The notes beneath the pieces were generated by a model that was given only the letters and a program-made list of their open reading frames with translations, ran no database searches and had not been told where the DNA came from. From the NCBI RefSeq assembly GCF_964656455.1, contig NC_135722.1, positions 48,688,628 to 48,752,627 on the forward strand: a stretch of DNA of 64,000 nt. The letters are read 5' to 3'. This document shows positions 24,140 to 36,134 of the stretch, piece by piece. Position 1 is the stretch's first letter, and each line of letters opens with the position of its first letter. The position numbers were made by a program, and so were the translations under genes. Origin of the DNA: Halichoerus grypus. Lineage: Eukaryota > Chordata > Mammalia > Carnivora > Phocidae.

Positions 24140-24384
24140 CACCCAAAATTATTTAAAAATATCTATTCATATATGCCTGACTGTTTTTGTGCCTACAGAT
24201 AGCTCTGTCACAGTGGATTAGCTCTAAAACCCATAAAATGGAGGTCTATGGATTTGTCTTCAAGGAGTGGATGTGGGGAATAGACAGATAAAATTGGGTG
24301 AAAGTAACCTTCTCTACAATGTGTTTTTGAGTAAGAAAGAAAAAGAATTGCAGGATACAGAAAGACTGAGAAAGCTTAAAATTT

Positions 24385-24490
24385 TTTCTGAATCTTTGTT
24401 TCATCATCTATGTACTGGGGATAATAATAACTACCTCAAATGAACATAAGACTTAAAAATAAGTGTACATAAACAATGACTGGCACCAGG
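24385..24490 (+). repeat. MIR fragment
   Basis: It carries 'tttcatcatctatgtactg', 'gggataataataactacctc' and a degraded 'tggcacc' tail, matching the MIR 3' half. Confidence 0.7.
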
Positions 24491-25197
24491 GACCAACACA
24501 TGAAAATTAATATTATTATTGCCAAAGGACTTTGTGCAAAGAGAGATAAAGTGTGGAGGACAGATTAAGGCATCTTTAAAGGATGCTACTGAGTGCAACA
24601 ACCAATGAGGCAGCCTTTTTTTACTGATGTTCCTCAGCATCCTCTTCACACTAAAAACAAATAAGGGAAGAATTTATTTAAGGGCCAGGATCACAGACTA
24701 TTACATCATTCTTTAATTTCCTATTCCTTGCTCAGAGTGCTTCTTTAGGATTATTTTGCAAAAATAATGGGAAAAAATCAGCCTTCATAAATGTTATCAG
24801 ATAGTTTTATCAGATAGTTTGCAGCATAAAAACCTAACTAGTTTAAAACAACATCAATTTGTTTGCTGCCAAACCTACATAAAAGGAAGGATGCACTGTG
24901 AGCAGCACTATAGTCTTATCAGGACTATATGTATTCCTGCTAAATTTTGGTCATGTAGCATATTCAGGATGATTTCTGCCCCTCTGGTGCTACTAAAAGA
25001 TTCAAGGGGAGAGAAAATCAGAAATGACTCTCATCTGTCAAAACTACTGAGCAAAAAGAGAATTCTGTCTTCTGACATATGGAATCTGTTAAGAGATGGA
25101 AATCAATAGCCCAGTTTTGATGTTGATTAAACCTAAGTTACTCAGATATATTTTTTTATAACTGAACAATATGTGTTTCTTTTCTTGGTGCTGATAT
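24491..25197. other. Upstream region of OR2D3
   Basis: No recognised recent repeat. A 96-codon frame at 24819-25109 has no domain. A pyrimidine-rich tract followed by AG at 25198-25199 is a plausible 3' splice acceptor for the OR coding exon. Confidence 0.4.
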
Positions 25198-25217
25198 AGA
25201 AGCAGTAATGAATTTTC

Positions 25218-26192
25218 ATGGGAGAAGAAAACCAAACCTGTGTGACTGAATTTGTCTTCCTGGGCCTCTCACAGGATCCAAAGACACAAGTCCTGCTCTT
25301 TTTCCTTTTTCTGATCATCTACCTGCTGACAGTACTGGGAAATCTGCTTATCATTGTGCTCATTCACATAGACTCTAGACTCCACACACCCATGTACTTT
25401 TTCCTTAGAAACTTGTCCTTTGCTGATCTCTGTTTTTCTACCACCACAGTGCCCCAGGTGCTGGTCCACTTCCTGGTAAAGAGGAAAACCATTTCCTTTG
25501 CTGGATGCTCAACACAGATATTTGTTTTACTTCTGGTTGGGTGTACAGAGTGTGCACTGCTGGCGGTGATGTCCTATGACCGGTATGTGGCTGTCTGTAA
25601 GCCCCTGCACTACTCCACCATCATGACCCAAAAGGTGTGTCTCCAGTTGGCCATAGGGTCCTGGGTCAGTGGAGCATTTGTGTCACTGGTGGACACCACA
25701 TTCACACTGCGTCTGCCCTACAGAGGGAACAATATCATTAACCATTTTTTTTGTGAACCTCCTGCCCTCCTGAAGATGGCTTCGACAAATACCTACAGCA
25801 CAGAAATGACCATCTTTGCAATGGGTGTGGTCATCCTCCTAGCTCCTGTCTGCCTGATCCTTGTCTCCTACTGGAATATTATCTCCACTGTGATCCAGAT
25901 GCAGTCTGGGGAGGGGAGGCTCAAGGCTTTCTCTACCTGTGGTTCCCATCTCATTGTTGTTGTCCTCTTCTATGGCTCAGCAATATTCACCTACATGAGG
26001 CCAAACTCCAAGATAATGAATGAAAGGGATAAAATGATCTCTGTGTTCTACTCAGCAGTGACACCCATGCTGAACCCCATCATTTATAGTCTGAGAAACA
26101 AGGATGTCAAAGGGGCTCTCAGGAGAGTGACTGCAAAATCGTCTTTTGGAAGGTGGGGATCTTTAATCATGATGACAATTTTAGGGATGTAG
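25218..26192 (+). CDS. OR2D3: Olfactory receptor OR2D3 (intact, 324 aa)
   Basis: Intact class II odorant receptor and the best OR2D3 match in the window: MGEENQT start, [42 protein letters not shown] and [19 protein letters not shown] all resemble human OR2D3 as I know it. Landmarks are the sequon at residues 5-7, GN 41-42, PMYFFL 58-63, C97 with C179, DRY 121-123, SY 217-218, FSTCGSH 238-244 and NPIIY 286-290. The usual seven hydrophobic segments are present. The C-terminus runs about 17 residues beyond the two neighbouring OR2D copies, because the codon matching their TAG stop reads TGG here and a few codons are inserted just before it. A predicted splice acceptor lies at 25198-25199. The role is odorant binding and Golf signalling in olfactory cilia; the ligand is unknown. 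Confidence 0.96.
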   Translation: MGEENQTCVTEFVFLGLSQDPKTQVLLFFLFLIIYLLTVLGNLLIIVLIHIDSRLHTPMYFFLRNLSFADLCFSTTTVPQVLVHFLVKRKTISFAGCSTQIFVLLLVGCTECALLAVMSYDRYVAVCKPLHYSTIMTQKVCLQLAIGSWVSGAFVSLVDTTFTLRLPYRGNNIINHFFCEPPALLKMASTNTYSTEMTIFAMGVVILLAPVCLILVSYWNIISTVIQMQSGEGRLKAFSTCGSHLIVVVLFYGSAIFTYMRPNSKIMNERDKMISVFYSAVTPMLNPIIYSLRNKDVKGALRRVTAKSSFGRWGSLIMMTILGM

Positions 26193-26337
26193 AGAGAAGT
26201 GATTTTCTTGGAAACTTTTCCAATTTTCATCCTATTCCTCCACTTCTTTTTTCCTATGTCTCTTCTAAGATAAATTCAGTAAATTGCCTATTCAAAGTAA
26301 GACACCCTTGATAGACACATGAAAGAAATATAGAAGG

Positions 26338-26500
26338 GGAAGAGGGTGGGGGAATGGGTTAAATAGGTGATGGGGATTAAGGAGTGCAATTGTGATGAGC
26401 ACCGTTTGTTTTATATGTTGAATCACTAAACTGTACACCTGAAACTAATATTTACACTGTAAGTTAACTAACTGCAATTTAAATTAAAACTTTAAAAAAA
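26338..26500 (+). mobile_element. LINE-1 3'-end fragment
   Basis: L1 3'UTR end: 'gggttaaataggtgatgggg', 'gtgatgagcaccgtttgt', 'aactgtacacctgaaacta', ending in a short poly-A into which the next L1 has landed. Confidence 0.85.
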
Positions 26501-29154
26501 GGTTTATTCCAAGGTATCTTATGCTTTTGGTGCTACTGTAAAATGAACCTAACCAAAGAGGTGAAGGATCTATACTCTAGAAACTACAGAACACTTATGA
26601 AAGAAATTGAAGAAGACACAAAAAGATGGAAAAACATTCCGTGTTCATGGATCAGAAGAATAAACATTGTTAAAATGTCTATGCTGCCCAGAGCAATCTA
26701 TACTTTCAATGCCATCCCAGTCAAAATCATCATTAGCCATCAGGGAAATTCAAATCAAAACCATGTTGAGATACCACCTTATACCAGTTAGAATGGCAAA
26801 AATGGACAGGGAAAGAAACAACAAATGTTGGAGAGGTTGTGGAGAAAGGGGAACCCTCTTACACTGTTGGTGGGAATGCAAGTTGGTACAGCCACTTTGG
26901 AAAACAGTGTGGAGGTTCCTCAGAAAATTAAAAATAGAGCTACCCTATGACCCAGCAATTGCACTCCTGGGTATTTACCCCAAAGACACAGATGTAGTGA
27001 AAAGAAGGGACATATGCACCCCAATGTTCATAGCAACAATGTCTGCAATAGTCAAACTGTGGAAAGAGCTGAGATGCCCTTCAACAGATGAATGGATAAA
27101 GAAGATGTGGTCCATATATACAATGGAATATTACTCAGCCATCAGAAAGGATGAATACTCAACTTTTACATCAACATGGATGGGACTGGAGGAGATTATG
27201 CTAAGTGAAATAAGTTAAGCAGAGAAAGTCAATTGTCATATGGTTTCACTTATTTGTGGAACATAAGGAATAGCATGGAGGACATTAGGAGAAGGAAGGG
27301 AAAAATGAAGGGGGTGGAATTGGAGGGAGAGATGAACCATGAGAGACTAAGGACCCTGAGAAATAAACAGGGTTTTAGAGGGGAGGGGTGAGGGGGGATT
27401 GGTTAGCCTGGTAATGGGTATTAAGGAGGGCATGTACTGCATGGAGCACTGGGTGTTATACAAAACCAATGGATCATGGATCACCACATCAAAAACTAAT
27501 GATGTATTATATGGTGACTAACATAACATAATAAAATTTAAAAAACAAAACAAAACAAAATACCAATGGCATTTTTCAAAGTGCTGGAACAAATGATCCT
27601 AAAATTTGTATGGAACCAGAAAAGACCCTGAATTTCCAAGGAAATGTTGAAAACGAAAAACAAAGCTGGGGGCTTCACGTTGCCTGATTTCAAGCTATAT
27701 TACAAAGCTGTGATCACCAAGACAGCATGGCACTGGTACAAAAACAGACACATTGATAATGGAACAGAATAGACAGCCCAGATATGGAACCTCAACTCTA
27801 TGGTCAAATAATCTTCGACAAAACAGGAAAAAATATACAATGGAAAAAAGACAGTCTCTTCAATAAATCGTGCTGGGGAAATTGGACAGCTATATACAGA
27901 AGAATGAAACTCTACCATTCTCTTACACCATACACAAAGATAAACTCAAAATGGATGAAAGACCTCAATGTGAGACAAGAATCCATCAAAATCCTAGAGA
28001 AGAACATAAGCAGTAACCTCTTTGACATCGGCCACAGCAACTTCTTTCAAGATACATCTCCAAAAGCTAGTGAAACAAAAGCAAAAATGAACTTTTGGGA
28101 CTTCATCAAGATAAAAAGCTTCTGCACAGCAAAGGAAACAGTCAACAAAACAAAGAGGCAACCCACAGAATGGGAGAAGATATTTGCAAATGACACTACA
28201 GATAAAGGGCTGGTATCCAAGATCTATAAAGAACTTCTCAAACTCAACACCCAAAAAACAAATAATCAAGCCAAAAAATGGGCAGAAGACATGAACAGAC
28301 ACTTCTCCAAAGAAGACATACAAATGGCTAACAGACACATGAAAAAATGTTCATCATCATTAGCCATCAGGGAAATTCAAATCAAAACCACACTGGGATG
28401 CCACCTTACACCAGTTAGAATGGCAAAAATGGACAAGGCAAGAAACAACAAATGTTGGAGAGGTTGTGGAGAAAGGGGAACCCTCTTACACTGTTGGTGG
28501 GAATGCAAGTTGGTACAGCCACTTTGGAAAACAGTGTGGAGGTTCCTCAAAAATTTAAAAATAGAGCTACCCTACGACCCAGCAATTGCACTCCTGGGTA
28601 TTTACCCCAAAGACACAGATGTAGTGAAAAGAAGGGCCACATGCACCCCAGTGTTCATAGCAACAATGTCCCCAATAGCCAAACTGTGGAAAGAGCTGAG
28701 ATGCCCTCAACAGACAAATGGATAAAGAAGATGTGGTCCATAAATACAATGGAATATTACTCAGCCATCAGAAAGGATGAATACCCACCATTTGCATCAA
28801 CATGGATGGAACTGGAGGAGATTATACTAAGTGAAATAAGTCAAGCAGAGAAAGTCAATTATCATATGGCTTCACTTATTTGTGGAACATAAGGAATAGC
28901 ATGGAGGACTTTAGGAGAAGGAAGGGGAAAATGAAGAGGGGAAAATCAGAGGGGGAGACGAACCATAAGAGACTATGGACACTGGGAAACAAACTGAGGG
29001 TTTTTTCGGGGGGGGATGGGTTAGCCTGGTGATGGGTATTAAAGAGGGCATGTATTGCATGGAGCACTTGGTGTTATACACAAACAGTGAATCATGGAAC
29101 ACTACATCAAAAACTAATGATGTACTGTATGGTGACTAACATAACATAAAAAAA
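26501..29154 (+). mobile_element. 5'-truncated LINE-1 (ORF2 end and 3'UTR) with short inverted 5' end, split by another L1
   Basis: The sense part begins at about 26546 ('aacctaaccaaagaggtg') within ORF2. It is interrupted at about 26731, resumes at about 27557 ('accaatggcatttttcaaag') and ends near 29150. Its ORF2 portion is still open over 27784-28725 (313 codons: the end of the reverse-transcriptase region and the cysteine-rich C-terminal part). The first ~42 bp (26501-26542) are the reverse complement of the ORF2 sequence lying directly upstream of 'aacctaacc', which is the signature of 5' inversion by twin priming. There is no independent gene here. Confidence 0.9.
26732..27556 (+). mobile_element. 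LINE-1 insertion nested inside the L1 above
   Basis: It starts at 'catcattagccatcaggg' in ORF2 and ends in an AAAAC-rich tail. The host L1 text breaks at '...cccagtcaaaat' and resumes after the tail as '...aaaataccaatggc', so a short TSD of about caaaat is compatible but blurred by the A-rich tail. The open frame 26667-27218 is a chimera that crosses this junction. Its ORF2 end and 3'UTR are nearly identical to those of the host, so both belong to one young subfamily. Confidence 0.88.
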
Positions 29155-29156
29155 AG

Positions 29157-30769
29157 AAAGGGCATCCAAACTGGCAAGGAAGAAATAAAACTTTCACTAT
29201 TTACAGATGACATGATACTCTATATAGAAAACCCAAAAAACTCCACAAAAAAATTGCTAGAACTGATACACGAATTCAGTAAAGTTGCAGGATATGAAAT
29301 CAATGTACAGAAATCTGTTGCATTTCTATACATCAATAATGAAGCAGCAGAAAGAGAAATCAAGGAATTGATCCCATTCACAATTGCACCAAAAACCATA
29401 AGATACCTAGGAATAAACCTAACCAAAGTGGTAAAAGATCTGTACTCTGAAAACCATAAAACACTGATGAAAGAAATTGAAAACAACACAAAGAAATGGA
29501 AAGACATTCCACGCTCATGGATCGTAAGAACAAATATTGTTAAAATGTCTACATTAGCCAAAACAACCTACATATTTAATGCAATCCCTGTCAAAATACC
29601 AATAGCATTTTCCACAAAGCTAGAACAAACAATCCTAAAATTTGTATGGAACCACAAAAGATCCCAAATAGTCAAGCAACCTTGAAGAAGAAAAGCAAAG
29701 CTGGAAGCATCACAGTCCAGACTTTAAGTTATATTACAAAGCTGTAGTGAACAAGACAGTATGGCACTGGCACAAAAACAGACACATAGATCAACAGACC
29801 AGAATAGAAAACCCAAAAACGGACCCACAACTATATGGTCAATTAATCTTTGACAAAACAGGAAAGAATATCCAATGGGAAAAAGATGGTCTCCTCAACA
29901 AATGGTGTTGGGAAAACTGGACAGCAACGTGCAGAAGAATGAACCTGGACCACCTTACACCATACAAAAAATAAATTCAAAATGGATTAAAGACCTAAAT
30001 ATAAGACAGGAAACCATCAAAACCCTAGAGGAGAACACAGGCTTGACATTGTAGCAACTTCTTTCTAGATATGTCTTCTGAGGCAAGGGAAACAAAAGCA
30101 ACAATAAACTATTGGGCCTTCATCAAGATAAAAACCTTCTGTATAGTGAAGGAAACAATCAACAAAACTAAAAGTCAACCTATAGGAATGTAAGAAGATA
30201 TTTGCAAATAACATATCTGATAAAGGGTTAGTATCCAAAATATATAAAGAACTTATCAAACTCTACACCCAGAAAACAAATAATCCAGTTAAAAAATGGG
30301 CAGAAGACATGAATAGACATTTTTCCGAAGAAGACATACAGATGGCCAAGAGATACATGAAAAGATGCTTAACATTTCTCATCATCAGGGAAATACAAAT
30401 CAACACTAGAATGAGATACCACCTCTTATCAGTCAGAATGGCTAAAATTAACAACACAAGAAACAACAGATATTGGTGAGGATGTGGAGAAAGAGGAACC
30501 TGCTTACACTGTTGATGGGAATGCAAACTGGTGCAGCCCCTCTGGAAAATGGTATGGAGGTTTCTCAAAAAGTTAAAAATAGAACCACCTTATGATCCAG
30601 CAATTGCACTACTAGGTATTTACTCAAAGAATACAAAACTACTAATTTGAAAGGATACATGCACCCCGATGTTTATAGCAGCATTATCAACAATAGCCAA
30701 ATTATGGAAAGAGCCCAAATGTCCATCAACTAATGAATGGATAAAGAAGATGTGAGATATATATATAGT

Positions 30770-30815
<46 letters not shown>

Positions 30816-31212
30816 TGCAATGGAAAATTCCTCAGTCATCAAAAAGAATGAAATCTTGCCATTTGCCACAACATGGGTGGAGCTGGAAAGTATTATGCTA
30901 AGTGAAATATAAGTCAGTCAGAGAAAGACAAATACCACATGATTTCACTCATATGTGGAATTAAAAAACAAAACAATCATGGGGAAAAAAGAGAAAGGCA
31001 AACCAGCAAACAGACTCTTAACTATAGAGAACAAACTGATTGTTACCAGAGGGGAGGTGGGTGGGATAATGGTGAAATAGGTGATGGGGATTAAGAAGTG
31101 CACTTGTTATGATGAGCACAGGGTGATGTATGTAAGTGTTGAATCACTAAATTGTACACCTGAAACTGATATTACACTGTATGTTAACTAACTGGAATTT
31201 AAATAAAAACTT
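29157..31212 (+). mobile_element. Older LINE-1, ORF2 3' part and 3'UTR
   Basis: It begins in ORF2 just before the FADD box ('actatttacagatgacatga') and runs through the C-terminal domain to the L1 3' end near 31210. The frame is broken several times and the 3'UTR belongs to a different, older subfamily than 29150. A (TAGA)n tract has grown at the ORF2 end. Confidence 0.9.
30770..30815. repeat. (TAGA)n microsatellite
   Basis: About 11 units inside the older L1. Confidence 0.95.
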
Positions 31213-31438
31213 ATAAAAAAGAGGTACAAACTTCCAGTTATAAAATAAATAAGTCACAGAGATGAAAAGTACAGCATAGAGGATATAGTCAATAATATTA
31301 TAATAACATTATATGGTGACAGATGGTGACTACACTTATGGTGAGCACTGAGTAATATATAAATTGTTGAATCAATATGCTGTACACCTGCAACTAATAT
31401 AACATTGTATGTCAATTATATTTAAATAATGAATAGAA
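31213..31438 (+). mobile_element. LINE-1 3'-end fragment, older type
   Basis: 'cttccagttataaaataaat', 'agtacagcatagaggatat', 'ggtgagcactgagtaatat' and 'tgtacacctgcaactaata' are typical of old L1 3' ends. Confidence 0.75.
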
Positions 31439-31459
31439 AAGGGGGAAAAAGAAATATAG

Positions 31460-31580
31460 AAAGGAAGGGGAAAAAAGGAAAGGAAGGGAAGGAGGGAGGG
31501 AGAAAGGAAGGGAGGAAAGAGAAAAGGAGAGAGGGAGGGAAGGGGGAAACAGGGAGGGAAGAGAAAATGGAAGGTGAGTA
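31460..31580. repeat. Purine-rich (GGAA/GGGA)n low-complexity tract
   Basis: Near-continuous purines with gaagg and gggag units. It probably grew from the A-rich tail of the preceding L1. Confidence 0.85.
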
Positions 31581-33144
31581 AGGAGACAGTCTACTCTCTA
31601 GGCCCATACAAGCTAATATGGAAATTAAAACAAATAGACATACAACTATATAAGGGGGGAATCCTACAAGGAACCAAATAAACAAATAAAACTATCACAA
31701 ATTTTAGAATACATTCCAGCAAATGGAATTATTTCTTCATTTTTGCATGCATTCATCAAATATATTTTTGAACAAGAGCATTTCTAGAAGCTGGGGATAC
31801 AGACATGAAAAGTAAGGTCTTCATGATATTTAGTTCTAACATGGTCTTAAATTCTAAATTTAATAATTTCTGAGCTGTAAAAGAAAGTACATTTAAGGAA
31901 TAACAAATGTAGAATTTTTCTAAGAGTATGTGTAATGTTAGGAAAATAGTGAGCTATAAAGCTAAAGAGTAAGACCAAGAGTCTAGATTGAGAAATGATT
32001 TGAATTCAATAACAAAGAATTTGACCCATATGTAATCCTTAAAATGCTGAAGATTGGGAAATTTATGGGGCAGTGATGGAAAATGAGGATAAAGTTAAGA
32101 AAACGAGGGCAGGAACATCTGTTTTATATCTTAGTAAGGCATTTATAATATAGACCATGTTTTGTATCATGACTTGAAGTGGTCCCTGGGTTGATAGTTG
32201 AAAATATTTCTCAGTATAGGATTGGGTAGGTCAGTCGATCTCAGGAGTCTCTATCTGTAACAAGCCCCAGGTGATTCTTCAGGACAGTAAAAATTGTGTG
32301 CTGCTTTTTAGGCAACGGGATGGCTTTTATTTAAAAGAATTGCGTGATTATTTGTTTAATGTCTGACTCCTCCATTAGTGTGTAAATTCCATGGCAATAA
32401 AGACTGTGACTGCTTTGTTGATCTCTATATTATCACTTATAGAAAAGTGCCCAGCCATTGCTGTTACTCAAGAAGTATCATTTTGAATGAATAAATTAAG
32501 CTGGAGTTTAGGAGAGAGAGATATGGGCTGGAGAAATAGATTTAGAAATTTACTACATATAAATGCAAGTGAATTTTGACATACCCAAAGGTTTTAGTAA
32601 TACTCATGTTTTGTGAAAATATCCCAAGGTAATTCTGAAGTGCAATCCTGGATGAGACGTGGTGTCGGAGACAACAGGAAAGAATCCGAGATAGAACCTT
32701 GGAGTTATCAATGTTTCAAGGTAGATGAAGAGTAGCAAATCAGGCCCAGAGGGGGATCAAGAATCAGAGAAACAGAAAGAGAAGCTGAATAAATGTGTTG
32801 TCAGAAGTGGCAAGAGGAGAGGCCTTCCAGGAAAGATTTCTCAAATGTCTCAGACTTGAATTTGCATATAGTTATAGACTTTTAAAAAGCATACAGAATA
32901 GTTCCTGAGGAGGTGATTTTTGAGTTGAAAACTGAAGGATGAAAGAGTTAATCAGGTAAAGGTGTGGGGGGGGTAAAAGGTCGGAAGGCAAAGAATAAGA
33001 ATAAGGGGGAGGAGTACATAGATTTCTTTTACTAAGAGAGGCTTTCTTCATCCCTAAGTAATAAAAATAGTCTCCTGTGTTATGCTCTAGTTCTAGTTCT
33101 CCTTTATGTAAGGTGACACTAAGTTATTCTAACATAGGGATCAG
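31581..33144. other. No gene seen; L2 3'-end remnant at about 32350-32495
   Basis: 'gtgtaaattccatggcaata' and 'gtgcccagccattgctg', followed by 'gaatgaataaat', recall the 3' end of L2 in sense orientation. The rest is unique-looking sequence with nothing recognised. Confidence 0.45.
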
Positions 33145-33330
33145 CAACCTTTTTCTATAATAAGTATTTCAGTCTTTATAGTCCATACTGTCCCTATCAA
33201 AACTACTCAACTATACCATTGTAACAGGAAAACAGTCATAGCTAATACAAAAAAATGAACGTGCTACAATAAAACTTTATTTGTAAAACCAGACAGTTTG
33301 GATGTTGCCCCAGGGACATGTTTGCTGAAC
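33145..33330 (-). repeat. Ancient DNA-transposon-like repeat
   Basis: It resembles the common mammalian non-autonomous element whose ends read 'cagcaaac...' and '...gtttgctgaacctg' and whose core contains 'aataaaactttatttgtaaa'. The family name is not certain and the orientation is nominal. Confidence 0.55.
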
Positions 33331-33403
33331 CTGCTTTAACAGATAAATCCCAAATCTCAGTGGCTTAACAGGTAGAAGTTTATTTTTCACTTACATAAAT
33401 TCT

Positions 33404-33741
33404 TTTTTCTTAATTTAAATTCAATTAGCCAACATATAGTACATCATTAGTTTCAGATGTAATGTTTAACAATTCATCAGTTGCATATAACACCCAGTGC
33501 TCATCACATCATGTGCCCTCCTTAATGCACGTCATCCAGTTACCCCATCCCCCCACGCAACTCCCCTTCCACAACCCTCAGTTTGTTTCCCAGAGTCAAG
33601 AGTCTCTCATGGTTTGTTTCCCTCTCTGATTTCTTCCCATTCAGTTTTCCCTCCCTTCCCCTATGATCCTTTGCACTATTTCTTATATTCCACATATGAG
33701 TGAAACCATATGATAATTGTATTCCTCTGATTGACTTAAAC
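33404..33741 (-). mobile_element. Short LINE-1 3'-end insertion, antisense
   Basis: Antisense L1 3'UTR only ('aattagccaacatatagtac', 'cacccagtgctcatcacat', 'gggttgatttcaccat'-type end). A perfect 16-bp TSD, cacttacataaattct, lies at 33388-33403 and 33742-33757. It is a clean, fairly young, extremely 5'-truncated event of about 340 bp. Confidence 0.95.
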
Positions 33742-34373
33742 CACTTACATAAATTCTGAGGGATGAAGTGACAGGTGTGTGGACTCAAGCTGATAGAGCT
33801 CTTTAATCTGGGGCTTTCAAAGTCATCCTGCATGTCACTATCCATAAAGATGAAGATAAAAAAGTTGTTCACTGGTAGGTTTTGTAGCTTAGAAGGAGGA
33901 CAGCACATCTGCTCACATTCCATTCATTGAAACTCAATAATATGGCCCCACATAAATGCTGGGAAACAAGCAGGACATGAATCTGGGATGGGTAGTCTGA
34001 CACAGGATTTTGTTTTTAACCATTAGATCTTTAAAATATCTGGAATTAATTTTATAAGAATTTATGTATGTGAGTTAATATGGCACTTTTTTTCTAAATA
34101 TTTAGCCATTTGTTCTAATACCATGGTAAGTCATTCTATCCCCATTAATTTTAAATGCTGCCATATTATATACTAAATTTCAATATGCATATTGGCATAT
34201 TTGTCAATTACTGCACTTGTTTTGCTGTATTTCAGTTACTATAGATTTAGCTGGCAAGACAAGACTCTTATTTTTCTTCTATTTCACAATTTTCTTGATA
34301 GTTCATAAACTTTCTACTTCTCAGCTTGTCAAAATCCACTTCTAAAAATGCCATTAGAAGTTTAATGGTTACT

Positions 34374-35301
34374 GAGTAATATTCCATTGTATATATGGAC
34401 CACATCTTCTTTATCCATTCATCTGTTGAAGGGCATCTCGGCTCTTTCCACAGTTTGGCTATTGTGGACATTGCTGCTATGAACATTGGGGTGCATATGG
34501 CCCTTCTTTTCACTACATCTGTGTCTTTGGGGTAAATACCCAGGAGTGCAATTGCTGGGTCATAGGGTAGCTCTATTTTTAAATTTTTGAGGAACCTCCA
34601 CACTGTTTTCCAAAGTGGCTGTACCAACTTGCATTCCCACCAACAGTGTAAGAGGGTTCCCCTTTCTCCACAACCTCTCCAACATTTGTTGTTTCTTTCC
34701 CTGTCCATTTTTGCCATTCTAACTGGTGTAAGGTGGTATCTCAGTGTGGTTTTGATTTGGATTTCCCTGATGGCTAATGATGATGAACATTTTTTCATGT
34801 GTCTGTTAGCCATTTGTATGTCTTCTTCAGAGATATTACTCAGCCATCAGAAAAGATGAATACCCAACTTTTACATCAACATGGATGGGACTGAAGGACA
34901 TTATGCTAAGTGAAATAAGTCAAGCAGAGAAAGTCAATTATCATATGGTTTCACTTATTTGTGGAACATAAGGAATAACATGGAGGACATTAGGAGAAGG
35001 AAGGGAAAAATGGGCGGGGGGAATTGGAGGGAGAGATGAACCATGAGAGACTATGGACCTGAGAAACAAACAGGGTTTTAGAGGGGAGGCGGGAGGGGTG
35101 ATTGGTTAGCCCGGTGATGGGTATTAAGGAGGGCACGTACTGCATGGAGCACTGGGTGTTATACGAAAACAATGGATCGTGGATCACTACATCAAAAACT
35201 AATGATGTATTGTATGGTGACTAACATAACATAATAAAATTTAAAACTACAAAAAAATATTAAAAAAATAAAGGATACTGATTTCAACAAGTAAAAAAAA
35301 A
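34374..35301 (+). mobile_element. LINE-1 with 5' inversion (twin priming) and probable 3' transduction
   Basis: Bases 34374-34831 are antisense ORF2 (181-codon minus-strand frame at 34268-34813). From about 34832 the element runs sense through 'atattactcagccatcag' to the 3'UTR end near 35240. The two halves meet with about 9 bp of ORF2 (atattactc) present in both. A perfect 16-bp TSD, aagtttaatggttact, brackets everything at 34358-34373 and 35302-35317. After the first A-rich tail (about 35237-35258) come roughly 35 non-L1 bases with an AATAAA at 35267-35272, then a second poly-A at 35293. That is the layout of a 3' transduction. Confidence 0.93.
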
Positions 35302-35317
35302 AAGTTTAATGGTTACT

Positions 35318-35780
35318 ACACTGAATTTATAGATTATTTAGCAAAAAACACATTTAAACAAAAATGTTAAGCCTTTTCGCCTAGGAACATGGCATATTCC
35401 TCTAGTTTTTCAGTAAAGATATACACATGCGCATACCTTTTCACATTGCATTGTAGAGATTGCATTTTATATATTCCTAGATTTTATGGAGAAGCTATGA
35501 CACACACACTGCATAGTCCATGCTCTCATGAAGTTTTCATTTTGAAAAGTGGAGAGAGAGAGTAACAAGTCAACTAAAGTATAAATAAGAAAGTTTCACA
35601 TAATAAGTGCAATGAAGACAATAAAACACAGGGTATGATAGTGCCTTTTGGTTTGAGCACATGCCATGTAGATTGCTAATCTCTTTGAGAAGTTAACATT
35701 TTTAAGATGGGACTTTACTAAGCCAAGAAGATTTGATGACAAAACATCACAGGGAAGGAAAATAGATATTAATTGGCCCT
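35318..35780. other. No gene seen
   Basis: Unique-looking AT-rich sequence. Confidence 0.4.
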
Positions 35781-35794
35781 AAAGCGGGAACAAT

Positions 35795-35981
35795 ATTTTT
35801 TAAATGTTTTATTTGTTTATTCATGAGAGTCAGAGAGAGAGAGAGAGAGAGGCAGAGGCAGAGGGAGAAGTAGGCTCCCCGCCTAGCAGGGAGCCCGATG
35901 CGGGACTCGGTCCCAGGACCCTGGGATCATGACCTGAGCCGAAGGCAGATGCTTAACCATCTGAGCCACCCAGGCGACCCA
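35795..35981 (-). repeat. CAN-SINE
   Basis: Antisense, of the 'tgttttatttgtttattcatgag' type, quoted here in part as tttatttgtttattcatgag, with a gaggcagaggcagag linker. The near-perfect TSD is aaagcgggaacaat (35781-35794) against taagcaggaacaat (35982-35995). Confidence 0.93.
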
Positions 35982-36134
35982 TAAGCAGGAACAATTTTGA
36001 ATCATGTGATGGAAAGCAAAAGGTCAACGGAGTTAGATTAAAGTGAGTATAAGAGAGCACAGTTTTATATATGGACTGAAAGGTAGGCAGGGCCAAGATC
36101 ATGCGCACCCTTGTCAAAAAGTGACATAATCTGA

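Noticed and set aside
26667..27218. 183-codon open frame as a gene
   Set aside because: It is a chimera across the L1-in-L1 junction, and its translation is LINE-1 ORF2 C-terminus.
27784..28725. 313-codon open frame as a novel protein
   Set aside because: Sequence and context are LINE-1 ORF2; it is 5'-truncated and lacks a promoter or start of its own.
34268..34813. 181-codon minus-strand frame
   Set aside because: It is the inverted 5' portion of a twin-primed L1.
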